The notes beneath the pieces are model-generated. The model saw nothing but the letters and a program-made list of their open reading frames with translations, searched no databases and was not told the origin of the DNA. DNA of 64,000 nucleotides from Engelhardtia mirabilis. Its GTDB lineage: Bacteria; Planctomycetota; UBA1135; GCA-002686595. The translations under genes and the position numbers were made by a program. Shown here in pieces: positions 16,399 through 28,023 of this stretch (positions are counted from its first letter, which is position 1; each line of letters opens with the position of its first letter). The stretch is from assembly GCA_007751255.1 (NCBI GenBank), contig CP036296.1, positions 5,394,001-5,458,000 on the forward strand, written 5' to 3'.

Positions 16399-17694
16399 TC
16401 AGCGCACGGCGCGCAGGCCGCGGTCGATCAACTGTTCCCGGTCGGGGCCGACGGAGATCATACGGATCGGCGCTGCGACCACGCCCTCGAGCCATTCGAC
16501 GTAGTCCCGAGCGGCCGCCGGGAGGTCGGCGTACTGGCGGCAGGCGGTGATGTCCTCGCTCCACCCGGGCCGGTGCTCGTACTCGACCTCGATCGCCGAC
16601 AGGTCGTTCAGCTCGCCGGGGAAGTGCTCGCGCCGCTCCCCGTCCAGGCGGTAGGCCACGCCGACGGGGATCGTCTCCAGGCCGGAGAGCACGTCCAGGT
16701 TGGTCAGGATCCAGCCCTCGGCGCCGTTGAACTCGAGGGCGTAGCGCAGGGCCACGGCGTCCAGCCAACCACAGCGCCGCGGGCGACCGGTGGTGGCGCC
16801 GTACTCGTGACCGCGCTCGCGCAGGTCCTCGCCGGCCTTGCCGTGGTCCTCGGTGGGGAAGGGCCCCTCGCCCACGCGGGTGCAGTAGGCCTTGGCGATG
16901 CCGTAGGCCGGGCCGAGGCGCGCGGGGGGGAAGCCTGTGCCCGGTGCAATCCCACCCACGCCGGTGCTCGACGAGGTCACGAAAGGATAGGTGCCGTGGT
17001 CCAGGTCGAGCATCGCGCCCTGGGCCGCTTCGAACAGGAGCCGCTTGCCGTCCCTGTCCGCCTTGCGCAGCAGCGCGCCCGTGTCGCACACGAACGGCTT
17101 CAGGCGCTCGCCGAGGGCCGCGTAGCGCTGGACCTGCTCGTCGAGGTCCAGGGGCGCCTCGTCGAACAGCTTCTCGCGCTGGGCGTTGCGCTCGAGCAGG
17201 ATCGCGCCCAAGCGCTCGCGGAAGGTCGCCGTGTCGATCAGGTCGCCCATCCGCAGGCCGCTGCGCGCCGCCTTGTCGGCGTAGGCCGGACCGATGCCGC
17301 GCCCGGTGGTGCCCAGGCGCCGCTCGCCGCGCAGGCGCTCGGCATTCTGATCGGCACCCATGTGGTGCTCGAAGATGACGTGGGCGCGGGCGGAGATCTT
17401 GAGCGACGCGGGTGTCACCTCGATGCCGGCCTCCATCAGCCCGTCGAGCTCCTCGACCAGCTTGCACGGGTCGATGGCCACGCCGTTGGCGATGACGTTG
17501 AGACGCCCGGGGTGCAGCACACCCGATGGAATCAGGTGCAGGACGAACTTGCGTCCGTCGGCGACGACCGTGTGGCCTGCGTTCGAACCACCCTGGTAAC
17601 GCACGACGAGATCGACGTCGGGTGCCAGGCTGTCGATGATCTTGCCCTTGCCCTCGTCACCCCATTGGGCACCGAAGACGCAGAGAGAAGGCAT
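16399..17694 (-). CDS. purA: Adenylosuccinate synthetase
   Basis: PurA joins IMP and aspartate with GTP hydrolysis, the first committed step to AMP. I choose the ATG at 17694 because the family N terminus (PSLCVFGAQWGDEGKGKIID) follows directly; the frame extends to 17835 but that part is not conserved. The 431-residue length is normal. Other motifs are GGSNAGHTVV, TTGRGIGPAYADKAAR, FEAAQGAMLDLDHGTYPFVT and TGRPRRCGWLD. It stands alone as a purine gene here and is not evidently linked to its neighbours in function. Confidence 0.96.
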   Translation of the reverse strand: MPSLCVFGAQWGDEGKGKIIDSLAPDVDLVVRYQGGSNAGHTVVADGRKFVLHLIPSGVLHPGRLNVIANGVAIDPCKLVEELDGLMEAGIEVTPASLKISARAHVIFEHHMGADQNAERLRGERRLGTTGRGIGPAYADKAARSGLRMGDLIDTATFRERLGAILLERNAQREKLFDEAPLDLDEQVQRYAALGERLKPFVCDTGALLRKADRDGKRLLFEAAQGAMLDLDHGTYPFVTSSSTGVGGIAPGTGFPPARLGPAYGIAKAYCTRVGEGPFPTEDHGKAGEDLRERGHEYGATTGRPRRCGWLDAVALRYALEFNGAEGWILTNLDVLSGLETIPVGVAYRLDGERREHFPGELNDLSAIEVEYEHRPGWSEDITACRQYADLPAAARDYVEWLEGVVAAPIRMISVGPDREQLIDRGLRAVR

Positions 17695-17973
17695 GGGTAG
17701 CGCGCGGCGCCGCACGGGGCACCGCGAGGGGGGACCGGCGCCTGGTGGGCGCCTGGAGTCGCGGGAGGGTCTCGGCGGAACCTGCCTGCCGAGGGCGAAG
17801 CGGAGGATTCTCCGGGTCAGCGCAGCCTCCGACAAGGTCCGATCGTCCGCAAGGGCCAGTCGGCCGCGCTCGAACGCGCGAGCTGGCCCGGAGCCCCGCT
17901 CGTGGCGACCGTCCGACGCGGCCGATCTGGCGCCGCCGACCCCGCTGGCGCCGATCGCCGCAGACCAGGTCGG

Positions 17974-19568
17974 TCAGCCGTGTCCGCCGCCGCCCGGGGT
18001 CTCGAGCAGCACTTCGCCGCCGGCGGGCAGCTCCACAGCAGCCTGGGCACCGAGCGATGTCCAGGCGCCCGCCGCGCCGCCGCGCGCCCGCGCGCGCCCC
18101 GGACACCCGGCGCCGCCGCCGGCTGCCCCGGGAGGACCCTCGCGCTGGCGATCGGCGAGCCAGCCCACCCGCACCGGCTCGAGGAAGCGCAGATGCTTGG
18201 CCAGCCCGTCGCCGCCGGCGCGGCGCCCCGCTCCACCCGAACCGCGCCTCAGCCCGAGGGCCAGGATCCGCGCCGGCACGTGGCGCTCGAGGCTCTCGAT
18301 CGGCGTGTTGCGGGTGTTGGTCATGTGGCACTGCACCGCGTGGGCGCCGGCGCGGCTGGCCGAGGCCCCGGCGCCACCGGCGTGGGTCTCGTACCAGGTG
18401 CTGCCGCCGCCCTCCGCACCGGATGCCGCGCCGAAGGTCAGGTTGCTCATGGTCCCCGCGCTGGCGGCCGGGATGCGATCCGGAGCCGCCGGGGCGAGGG
18501 CCGCCAGGATCAGGTCGACCAGACGCTGACTGGTCTCCACGTTGCCGGCCGCGACCGGCGCCGGCGGGCGCGGGTCGACCAGGCTGCCCGGGCGCGTGAT
18601 CAACTCGACCGGCGCCATGACCCCGTCGCTGGCCGGCGTCCCACTCGGCAAGAGGCAACGCAGCACGTAGAAGATCGCCGACTCGACCACCGCGCGGGGC
18701 GTGTTGTACGGAGCGGCGACCTGATCGTCGGTGCCGCTGAAGTCGAAGCGCGCCCGCCCGCCGCCGAGCTCGACGACCAGGTGCAAGTGCGCGTCGCGGC
18801 CCAGGCGGTCGGCCAGCTCCAACCGATCGTGGGCCTCGTAGCGCCCCGGCGGCAACTCGGAGAGCAGGGCCTTGCAGAGCGCGTGGGTCCAGTCGAGCTG
18901 ATCCGCGGCGCGAGCCTCCAACTCGGCAGCACCGTGCTCCTGGCACAGCTCCTCGATGCGCCGCGCCCCGAGCCTGTTGGCCGACCATTGGGCCAAGAGG
19001 TCGCCCTCGCGCTCGCGGGTGCCGCGCATGTTGGCCAGCACCAGATCCAGGATCTCGCGCTGTACCTGCCCGCCGCGCACCAGGTGCACAGGAGGGATCC
19101 GCAGGCCCTCGGCGTAGAGCTCGGTCGCGGGCCCCATCGAACCGGGGTAGGGACCGCCGACATCCGCGTGGTGCGCGCGGTTGGCAACGTGGAAGGAGGG
19201 ACGCTCGCGCCCGGGCAGCCACACCGGCGTGACCAGGGTGAGGTCAGGAAGGTGCGTGCCGCCGCGGTAGGGATCGTTGAGCAACACCGCATCGCCCGGC
19301 GCCAGGGGCCCGGCGGCGAGCGCCGCTTGGACGCTGCGCGGCGAAGACCCCAGGTGCACCGGAAGGTGCGCGGCCTGGCCGATCATGCGGCCCTCGCAGT
19401 CGAACAGAGCGCAGGAATAGTCCCGGCGCTCGACGATGTTGGGCGAGAAGGCCGAGCGCTGCAGAGTCGCGCCCATCTCCCCCGCCACGGCGGCGAAGAG
19501 GTGCTTGAAGACCCCGGTCCGCAGGGGATCGATCTGCCTGCCGGGCGACCCCGCTCGAGGGCGCGGCA

Positions 19569-19569
<1 letters not shown>
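17974..19569 (-). CDS. hyuB: Hydantoinase B / 5-oxoprolinase beta-type subunit
   Basis: The 531-residue product matches the HyuB family: residues about 15-120 with SPNIVERRDYSCALFDCEGR and QAAHLPVHLGSSP, then GDAVLLNDPYRGGTHLPDLT, FHVANRAHHADVGG and ANMRGTREREGDLLAQ. SNLTFGAASG, YETHAGGAGASASRAGA and a terminal LLETPGGGGHG complete it. HyuB works with HyuA in ATP-dependent opening of hydantoin, 5-oxoproline or acetone-carboxylase-type substrates; no hyuA is in the window. The ATG overlaps the gspK stop by one base (TGATG), so it is translationally coupled to a secretion gene, which is odd and probably reflects operon shuffling. Confidence 0.9.
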
Positions 19570-21206
<1,637 letters not shown>

Positions 21207-21597
21207 GGTTGTCGCTTGCGGGGCCTCGGCCGAGGGAACCTCGGACGACAGGCGCCGGCGGATCTTCCGGGCAGTCTACCCACGGTCGGTCCGCTTTCCG
21301 GTGGCGCGGGGGGGCGGGCGCGCGGCCCGCCGTCCGGGCCTCTGGTACGGCGCTGCCCCGTCGGCGGTAGGCAGATCTGGAGTTCGGCCCCGAGTTGCGG
21401 CAGCCATTGGACCCCGCCAATGGCAGTCGGGACCGGCGAGCGGCCGACCTGGGACCAGGTGCCGGCGCCCCCCCTCCATTCGCGACCCACTCGAAGGCCT
21501 GATCTGAGGCCGAGACACCGGCAGCCGGACGAGCGCGAGCGCACCGGCCTGACCGCGGCGGCGACCTGCGACCCAGGCTCCTGCCGCGCAGGCGGGG
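21207..21597 (-). other. Intergenic gap between secretin and gspK
   Basis: This 391-base stretch lies between two co-directional secretion genes. I see no gene, RNA motif or good terminator; it is GC-rich with open frames that lack recognisable content. Confidence 0.3.
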
Positions 21598-23385
21598 CTA
21601 ACCGCGCAGCGGAACGGTCCGCGACCCGTCCCAGACCGGCTGGTTGAAGTCGGCGCCCTCGAGGATCCGCGGTTGGATCAGGAACAGCACCTCGGTGCGC
21701 TCCTTGCGGATGCGGGTCGACTTGAACAGCCAGCCGATGAGCGGGATGTCGCCCAGGATCGGAACCTTGCTCTCCGATTCCTGTTCGCGCTCCGAGATCA
21801 GGCCGCCGATGGCGATCGCCTGGCCGGGTTGGAGGTAGACGACCGTGCGCGCCTGGCGCTGGGCGATCAGGGGCGAGCGGAACTCGTTGCCCTGGGAGTC
21901 GGTCAGGGAGACCGAGGTGCCGATCTGGGCCGACGCCTCGACGAACAGGTTCAGCGCCAGGGTCTTCGAGCCCATCACGCGCGGCGCCACGTAGAGCTTG
22001 ACGCCGACCTCCTCGAACTTGACCTGGGCCGTGAAGTTCTGACTGGTGCTCGAGATGTTGCCGAACAGGAAGGTCGGGATCTGGCGCGTGTTCAGGATCT
22101 CCGCCACGCCCCCTTCGCGCACGGCGATGCGTGGGTTGGTCCGGATGTCGACGTTCTCCCACTCCTGGATGGCCTCGAGCAGGGCGTTGATCGCCACCCC
22201 GTCCTGGATCGCGCCGATGCTCAGGACCGCCTCCACGCCGTCCACCGTGTTCGGTACCGAGTAGGAGAAGCTGTCGACGAAGGTCCCGTCGGGGAAGTCG
22301 AAGACGACCGAGCCGTCCGGACCGTTGACGCCGTAGTCCAGTTCGTCGAAGTAGGTGAACTCGACGATGCTGGCGGTGATCTCCACCTGCGGTACCGACG
22401 CGGCGAAGAGCTCGACGAACTCCTGCACCTGCAGCAGCACGTCGCGGCCGGCGGTGACCACGACCCAATCAGCCAGGTCGATCCGCGAGGGCTGCTGGGG
22501 CGACTGCTGGATGTCGGTGGCGAAGTTCTGGTAGAGCTCGAAGTCCCACTTCTCCAGCAGCACCACGTCCGCCACCTCCGGCGGGAGGACCTGCTCACGG
22601 GCCGGGGGGACGTCTGACTTGGCGCTGTCGAGGATCGTCCACTCGAAGGCGAAGGCCTGCGCCAGGCCCATCATCTGCATCAAGGCGCGGCCCTTGCCGG
22701 GCGCCACCTGGAAGGGCTTCGTGATGCGCCCGTCGTCGTGGACGTAGATGCGCTCGCCGAATTCGAGGTAGGGGTTGGGGACGACATTCGCGGTGGGCGA
22801 CTCTCCGCGGCGCGCGGCCAGGCCCGGCTGGGGCAGGGTGTCGCTGAGGGCGGCACCGGGGCGCACGGCTTCGTACTCGTCTTCGGTCGCGAGGTCGCTC
22901 TCGATCGCGGCTGCCAGGGCTTCGATCTCCGCGTCCAATTGCTCTGCGTCGAGGCCACCCTCGAACTCGTAGGCAGCCATCTCGGCGGGATCGGGATCGA
23001 TCAGACCGCCGGACGGTGCCGAGGCCTCGCTGCCCTTGGCCGAGCTGCCGGTCGGAATGCCCAAGGAGGGCAGGGTGCTGCCCGCCAACAGAGCCGGATC
23101 GATCGGCTCGCGCGCATCGAGCGTCGGCGCGCCCTCTTCGACTTCGCGGACATCGGCGACCACCGGAGCGATGGCGCCCGCCTGGATCAGCGAGCGCAGC
23201 TCGTCGACGGAGCCCGTGTGTCCCCCACCCGAGGTCCCGCTCCCCTCCCCGTTCCGGTCGCCGGTGCCGGGTCCGACGCACCCCCAGGCAATCGCGACCC
23301 CGACCCACAGCAGACCCTGCGAGAGCGGCCGCAATCCGGTCCGCAGATTCGAATGGTGCCGCGGCAATCGGCGCGGCCGCGTCAC
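21598..23385 (-). CDS. Secretin (GspD/PilQ-like outer-membrane channel)
   Basis: I place the start at the GTG at 23385, which overlaps the upstream stop (GTGA), giving 595 residues; the frame is open further but there it overlaps another gene. A hydrophobic N terminus ending in WGC suggests a signal peptide, possibly a lipoprotein signal. The N-terminal 250 residues are acidic and unlike standard N0-N3 domains, though FELYQNFATDIQQSP and VEITASIVEFTY resemble N-domain/secretin borders. The C-terminal secretin domain is clear: VDIRTNPRIAVREGGVAEIL, LNLFVEASAQIG, VYLQPGQAIAIGGLISE, KVPILGDIPLIGWLFKS and EVLFLIQPRIL. It should form the outer-membrane pore of a type II secretion or type IV pilus-like system together with gspK downstream. 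Confidence 0.88.
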   Translation of the reverse strand: MTRPRRLPRHHSNLRTGLRPLSQGLLWVGVAIAWGCVGPGTGDRNGEGSGTSGGGHTGSVDELRSLIQAGAIAPVVADVREVEEGAPTLDAREPIDPALLAGSTLPSLGIPTGSSAKGSEASAPSGGLIDPDPAEMAAYEFEGGLDAEQLDAEIEALAAAIESDLATEDEYEAVRPGAALSDTLPQPGLAARRGESPTANVVPNPYLEFGERIYVHDDGRITKPFQVAPGKGRALMQMMGLAQAFAFEWTILDSAKSDVPPAREQVLPPEVADVVLLEKWDFELYQNFATDIQQSPQQPSRIDLADWVVVTAGRDVLLQVQEFVELFAASVPQVEITASIVEFTYFDELDYGVNGPDGSVVFDFPDGTFVDSFSYSVPNTVDGVEAVLSIGAIQDGVAINALLEAIQEWENVDIRTNPRIAVREGGVAEILNTRQIPTFLFGNISSTSQNFTAQVKFEEVGVKLYVAPRVMGSKTLALNLFVEASAQIGTSVSLTDSQGNEFRSPLIAQRQARTVVYLQPGQAIAIGGLISEREQESESKVPILGDIPLIGWLFKSTRIRKERTEVLFLIQPRILEGADFNQPVWDGSRTVPLRG

Positions 23386-23882
23386 AGGTTTCGACGCACC
23401 TCGGCGGAGACGTCGGTCACGTCTCGGCCGTCGGTGTGCGAGATGTTCTTCCAGACGCTGCAGTACCCGCCCTCGCCCATCACCGTCTTGGCCGCGTCGG
23501 TCACCCGACGGGTGGCCCGGTTCACCAACTGCTGACCGCGGGGCGAGCTCGGATCGATGCCATCGCGCTTGAGGGTCTTCATCTCGGTCGTCGCCGCCAT
23601 GACGTCGTCGAAGTCGATCTTGGCCGGGTTCGAGAGCTGGTTGGCACTCTTCAGGCCGCAGATGTGGTCGGCCTCGCGGATCTCCCAGCCGGGGACGAGG
23701 GCGAGACCGAGGTCCGTGGCGCCCGTGATCGCAGGCGCAAGGGCAGTGGTGTCGTAGGCCGAGCCCCAGCTGTCGGAGCCAGAGCTGTCGGGCGCTGCGA
23801 TCGAGATCGAGTCCTGGGTCGCCGCATTGGTGAGCGGGGCGATCAGGACGAGTGCGATCAGGGTGGTGAGGGCCGGCTTCAT
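23382..23882 (-). CDS. Small secreted protein of unknown function, coupled to secretin
   Basis: The 166-residue product has a signal peptide (MKPALTTLIALVLIAPLTNA). The mature part is mostly helical and hydrophilic (DFDDVMAATTEMKTLKRDG, LVNRATRRVTDAAKTVMGEG), with two cysteines (HICGLKSANQ and GGYCSVWKNI) that could form a disulfide. I do not recognise the family. It overlaps the secretin start by three bases, so co-expression is likely and a role in secretin assembly (pilotin-like) or as a periplasmic partner is possible but only by position. Confidence 0.6.
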   Translation of the reverse strand: MKPALTTLIALVLIAPLTNAATQDSISIAAPDSSGSDSWGSAYDTTALAPAITGATDLGLALVPGWEIREADHICGLKSANQLSNPAKIDFDDVMAATTEMKTLKRDGIDPSSPRGQQLVNRATRRVTDAAKTVMGEGGYCSVWKNISHTDGRDVTDVSAEVRRNL

Positions 23883-24592
23883 GGCGTGCCTCGGACGGGG
23901 TGGCTCGTGGGCGGCTGGTGGAGTCCTGAGTGGGGCTCGACGAAGGGCGACCGGATCGGGTCCTTATCGGTCCCCGACGCCCTGGACTGAATCCTCCCCA
24001 GGTCTGTGCCGGCCGATGGCGATCGGCCGGCAGCCCGGGTCGGATCCGCCGACGGACCCAACCGGATCGGCTGCGCGAACGATGTCCCGCACCCCGGACC
24101 GGACGGGCGCCCCCAGCGCACCGCACAGCGTCGAGCCGACCGGCGGACCGGCAGCCCCGCTCAGAATCTTGCCGCGTTTACAGAGTTCTATCGACCCCCG
24201 AGGGGGACTTTTCGCCTGGGGGCCGATGTGAGGTCGTCGATGGGAATCGATCCCGGTCCGTCGACTCCTGGGCTTCATGAGGGAGAACGGGTCCCGAGCC
24301 TGCGCCGCACGCGCAGGGCCGAACGCTCCTACCTGCGCGGTGTTGGTCCCTCCCCACCCGGTCCGGATCTGGCTCGCCCGCCCCGGGACGATCGAGGTGC
24401 CATGGCAACCACCGCGCCGGCCGCGGGGCACGGCGCCTCGCCATGCCGACCCGAGGCCCCTGCGCTCGGTCGCCCCTCGGGCTCGCGCAGGCTGGCTGGC
24501 CGCGCGCCTGGCCGCCAACGGCCACCGGTCCTCGCAGCCAGTTCGCGCGACCCATCGACCGGCCTGGTCCTGCGAGCCGAGCCCCGAACGAA
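23883..24592. other. Gene-free region between pnp and the secretion operon
   Basis: About 710 bases with no supported gene. It must include the promoter of the small secreted protein/secretin operon, but no clear -35/-10 pair stands out. A small CCCCC-GA-GGGGG hairpin followed by ACTTTT (plus strand, 24195-24212) resembles a terminator with no plus-strand gene in front of it. Confidence 0.3.
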
Positions 24593-24631
24593 GCCGGCGC
24601 CCGGACCCCCATTGGGAGTCCGGGCGCCGGC
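24593..24631 (-). terminator. Likely pnp transcription terminator
   Basis: A near-perfect 18-base inverted repeat (24593-24610 and 24614-24631, loop ATT) lies 45 bases downstream of the pnp stop. On the minus-strand RNA the single mismatch becomes a U-G pair, so the stem is continuous in the pnp transcript. Only a short U-containing tract follows. Confidence 0.65.
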
Positions 24632-24676
24632 TGGCCTCGAGCCCGGTCCGGAGCCTGGTCGGCCCCGAACGGGGTC

Positions 24677-26785
24677 TCAGTCGACGCTGGTCTCGAGCGC
24701 CTGCTTGTGGGAGAGCTTGACCTTGCCGCGATCGTCGACGTTGATGATCACGACCTCGAGCTCGTCGCCGACGTTGACCACGTCGGTGACCTTCTCCACG
24801 TAGCCCTCCGCCAGCTCCGAGATGTGGCACATGCCCTCGACGCCGGGAAGGATCTCGATGAAGGCGCCGAAGTCCTTCACGCTGCGGACCGTGCCCGAGT
24901 AGCGCGAGCCGATCTTGGGCGTCTCGCACATGGCTTGGACGTGCTTGTAGCAGGTCGCCAGCTTCTCGCGGTCGACACCGGCGATGGTCACGTGGCCGTC
25001 CTCGGAGACCGCGACGCGCACGCCGTAGTCGGCCTCGAGGCCCTTGATGGTGCGACCACCCGGGCCGATCAGGAAGCCGATGCGCTCCTGGGGAATGTTC
25101 AGCGACTCCATGCGCGGCGCGTGCTTCGACACGTCGTCACTCGGGGCCGGAACCGCAGCCAGCATCTTCTTGAGGATGTGGATGCGACCCTCGCGCGCCT
25201 GCTGGAGCGCGGAGGTCAGAAGCTCGCGGCTAACGCCGTCGACCTTGATGTCCATCTGCAGGGCGGTGATGCCCAGGCCGCTGCCCGCAACCTTGAAGTC
25301 CATGTCGCCGGTGTGATCCTCGGAGCCAAGGATATCGGACAGGATCGCGGTCTTGCCGCCCTCCTGCACCAGGCCCATGGCGATACCCGCGACGGGCTGG
25401 GTCAGCGGAACGCCGCCGACCATCATCGAGAGGCAACCGCCGCACACGCTGGCCATCGACGACGAGCCGTTGGACTCGGTGATGTCGGAGACGATCCGGA
25501 TCGTGTAGGGGAAGGCTTCCTTGCTCGGCAGCACGGCCTGCAGGGCGCGCTCGGCGAGCATACCGTGGCCGATCTCGCGACGACCCGGGCCCATCAGGCG
25601 GCGGCACTCGCCGACGCTGTAGGCGGGGAAGTTGTAGTGCAGGTAGAAGGACTTGCGGTACTCCTCCTCGATGCCGTCGATGATCGCCTCGTCGTCGCGC
25701 GTGCCGAGCGTGGTGCTGACCAGCGCTTGGGTCTCGCCACGGGTGAACAGCACGGAGCCGTGCTGGCGCGGAACGAAGTTCGGGACGATGGTGATCTCGC
25801 GGATCTCGTCGTGGGCACGACCGTCGACGCGCTTGCCGTCGAGGATGCACTCACGCTCGACGGAGCCCTTGAGGCTGTAGAAGGCTTCCTTGACGGCCTT
25901 GGTGCGCGCCTTGAGCTCAGCCGAATCCTCGATACCGGCGGTCAGGTCGGCCACCGCGACGTTGCGCACGGCTCCGACGGCCGCGTCGCGCTCGTGCTTG
26001 CCCTGGGTGTAGATGACTTCCTTGACGCGGGCGCGGTAGGCGCCGATCGCCGCCTCGAGCTCGGCGTCGCCCTGGGGCGCGGTGAACTCCATCTTGGGCT
26101 TGCCCGCCTTCTCGCGCAGCTCGTCGACCGCACCGCAGATCTTGCGGATGGTGTCGTGGGCCAGCTCGAGGGCGTCGATCATCTCGGCCTCCGGCAGCTC
26201 CTTGGCCGAGGCCTCGACCATCGCGACGGCCTTGTCATGGCCGGCCACGACCAGGTCCAGGCGCGACGATCCGCGCTGGTCCGCGACCGCGGGGAAGGCG
26301 ACGAGCTCGCCGTCGACGTGGCCGATACGCACGGCGCCCATGGCGCAGGCGAAGGGGATCTGGCTGATGTGGACCGCGGCGAAGCCGCCGATCATGGCCA
26401 GAACGTCGGACGCGTGCTCGCCGTCGAAGCTGAGCACGTGGGTCATGACCTGGACTTCCTGGCGGAAGCCGTCCGGGAACAGCGGGCGGATCGAGCGATC
26501 GATCATCCGCATGGTCAGGATTTCCTTCGTGGTCGGACGGCCCTCACGCTTGAAGAAGCCACCGGGGATCTTGCCGGCCGACTCGGTCTTCTCGCGGTAG
26601 TCGACCGTCAGGGGGAAGAAGTCGAGGTCGTCTCGGCCCTTGTCGGTGCAAACGGCGGCGAAGACCTTGGTCTCGCCCATCGTCACGATGACGGAACCGT
26701 GGGCCTGGCGGGCCACTTGGCCGGTCTCGATCGTGAGTGTCTTGTCGCCGAGTTGGCACTCGACTTTGGTCGGAGTCATGGACAT
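24677..26785 (-). CDS. pnp: Polyribonucleotide nucleotidyltransferase (PNPase)
   Basis: PNPase degrades RNA 3'-to-5' by phosphorolysis and is a core of the RNA degradosome. The ATG at 26785 is chosen because GAGGAAGAG precedes it and MSMTPTKVECQLGDKTLTIE fits the family N terminus; a second ATG lies at 26779. At 702 residues it has two RNase PH domains (FLPLTVDYREKTESAGKIPG; then GETQALVSTTLGTRDDE and SDITESNGSSSMASVCGG), a KH domain (IGFLIGPGGRTIKGLEADYG) and a C-terminal S1 domain (GSRYSGTVRSVKDFGAFIEI). It follows rpsO, the classic rpsO-pnp order, with a 507-base gap. Confidence 0.97.
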   Translation of the reverse strand: MSMTPTKVECQLGDKTLTIETGQVARQAHGSVIVTMGETKVFAAVCTDKGRDDLDFFPLTVDYREKTESAGKIPGGFFKREGRPTTKEILTMRMIDRSIRPLFPDGFRQEVQVMTHVLSFDGEHASDVLAMIGGFAAVHISQIPFACAMGAVRIGHVDGELVAFPAVADQRGSSRLDLVVAGHDKAVAMVEASAKELPEAEMIDALELAHDTIRKICGAVDELREKAGKPKMEFTAPQGDAELEAAIGAYRARVKEVIYTQGKHERDAAVGAVRNVAVADLTAGIEDSAELKARTKAVKEAFYSLKGSVERECILDGKRVDGRAHDEIREITIVPNFVPRQHGSVLFTRGETQALVSTTLGTRDDEAIIDGIEEEYRKSFYLHYNFPAYSVGECRRLMGPGRREIGHGMLAERALQAVLPSKEAFPYTIRIVSDITESNGSSSMASVCGGCLSMMVGGVPLTQPVAGIAMGLVQEGGKTAILSDILGSEDHTGDMDFKVAGSGLGITALQMDIKVDGVSRELLTSALQQAREGRIHILKKMLAAVPAPSDDVSKHAPRMESLNIPQERIGFLIGPGGRTIKGLEADYGVRVAVSEDGHVTIAGVDREKLATCYKHVQAMCETPKIGSRYSGTVRSVKDFGAFIEILPGVEGMCHISELAEGYVEKVTDVVNVGDELEVVIINVDDRGKVKLSHKQALETSVD

Positions 26786-27060
26786 GTGTTGCGTCTCTTC
26801 CTCTGTCGTCGTCTCTGTTGTCTTAGCTAGTAACGTCGTTCGTCTCCGGGCGCGCCGGGCGGCGGGCCAGGTCACTCGCGCGCTGGGCGGGGCCGTGGGC
26901 CCTGGCGCGGCGCGAGTCGGTTGTGTCCGTGGCGGCGCCGTATCTCCTGGCGCCTCGAATCTGAGTGGCCGCCCTTGCGCCCCCTGATCGCAGCCGAATC
27001 GGCTCGGTCCAGCGGATGCGTCGGTCGGCAGCGTCGGTCGGTGGCCCAGCCGCGTCGATT

Positions 27061-27123
27061 GTCGGCGGGGTCGGCGGGGTCGGTGGGGTCGGTGGGGTCG
27101 GCGGGGTCGGCGGGGTCGGTGGA
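27061..27123. repeat. 9-bp tandem repeat array
   Basis: The unit GTCGGYGGG repeats seven times with only C/T variation at one position. It lies between rpsO and pnp and codes nothing recognisable. Such low-complexity arrays are prone to copy-number change. Confidence 0.85.
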
Positions 27124-27252
27124 TCAGCGTGACCGTCGCTCAGCGACCGGTCCGCATCCGAGCGCCGCGGTCGCGAGGTCGAATCGAAATCGGCCTCGCT
27201 CGGCCCTGCCGCATGCGACGGCGTCCGCCGGCGACCGCCGACTGGAAGCGAG

Positions 27253-27284
27253 TCGGGCCGCCCGGCGATTGCCGGTCGGCCCGA
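27253..27284 (-). terminator. Hairpin downstream of rpsO
   Basis: TCGGGCCG and CGGCCCGA flank an inner CCGGC-GATT-GCCGG stem, giving about 13 base pairs with one mismatch, starting nine bases after the rpsO stop. No U-run follows, so it may be an attenuator or an RNase III processing site rather than a full terminator. Confidence 0.5.
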
Positions 27285-27292
27285 ACTGGTTC

Positions 27293-27562
27293 CTAGCGGC
27301 GCAGGCCCAGTCGCTGGATCAGGGCCTGGTAGGCCGCGGGGTTGCGCTTGCGGAGGTAGCGCAGCAGCTTGCTGCGCTGACCCACCATCATCAGCAGACC
27401 TCGACGGCTGGTGAAGTCCTTGCGGTGCACCTTCAGGTGCTCCGTGAGGTTCTTGATGTGCTCGGTGAGCAGCGCGACCTGAACCTCGGGCGACCCGTTG
27501 TCGCCTTCCTTGGTCGCGAATTCCTTGATGATCTCGGTCTTGCGTTCGCCTGCGATAGCCAT
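27293..27562 (-). CDS. rpsO: 30S ribosomal protein S15
   Basis: The 89-residue protein is a full S15: [60 protein letters not shown] and [21 protein letters not shown]15 binds the 16S rRNA central domain early in 30S assembly. The ATG at 27562 is set by the family N terminus and a GAGG seven bases upstream; the open frame further upstream is not conserved. pnp follows downstream. Confidence 0.97.
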   Translation of the reverse strand: MAIAGERKTEIIKEFATKEGDNGSPEVQVALLTEHIKNLTEHLKVHRKDFTSRRGLLMMVGQRSKLLRYLRKRNPAAYQALIQRLGLRR

Positions 27563-28023
27563 GGCATGCCTCGTCGCCCGCCGGGGGGCTGAGTGTCGAT
27601 TGCGAGGGAAGCGCACGGGGCCGCCCGGCTCGTTTCGAGCCGACCCGACGCGCGGTGCGCACAGGCCCGTTCCCAAGGGTGTCCCTTGCCGTCGGGAGCC
27701 CCCCAGGGAGGGGTGGAAGTCCGCCGGGCAGCCGTCCAGGACGGTCGCCGATCGGCGGATGAGCGCAAGAGGATACAGACCCGCCCGACGAGCGCCTACC
27801 CCCACGCAGCCTGAGCCCTTGTCCAGGACATCCAGGAGCGAACCACCAGTGAGTCCGGTCTGGGCAGCCGCGTCCTCGGCAGCGATCTGCGTCGGTCAAA
27901 GGGACCCTCGGACCCGGCCCAGCCATGCGGGGCCTCGGAATCGGGTCCCAACCGGCGGGTCTCAGGTCTGCCCCGCTGCCTCGGCACCAGCGGAACGAGT
28001 CCAGCCGGGCGGGGCCCGTCGGC
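27563..28023. other. Gene-free region upstream of rpsO
   Basis: These 461 bases hold the rpsO promoter region and the 3' side of the lipoprotein gene at 28024. I see short palindromes (for example CCGTCC-A-GGACGG near 27735) but no clear promoter, RNA gene or ORF. Confidence 0.3.

Larger units (their letters stand above)
26786..27292 (-). other. rpsO-pnp intergenic region
   Basis: No gene is supported in these 507 bases. The region contains a 9-base tandem repeat array and a hairpin just after rpsO (annotated separately). It probably includes a pnp promoter or RNase processing site, as in other rpsO-pnp operons, but I cannot point to one. Confidence 0.35.

Noticed and set aside
24443-26830. 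A 795-codon plus-strand open frame opposite pnp
   Set aside because: It mirrors the pnp coding strand and has no family motif; pnp is unambiguous.
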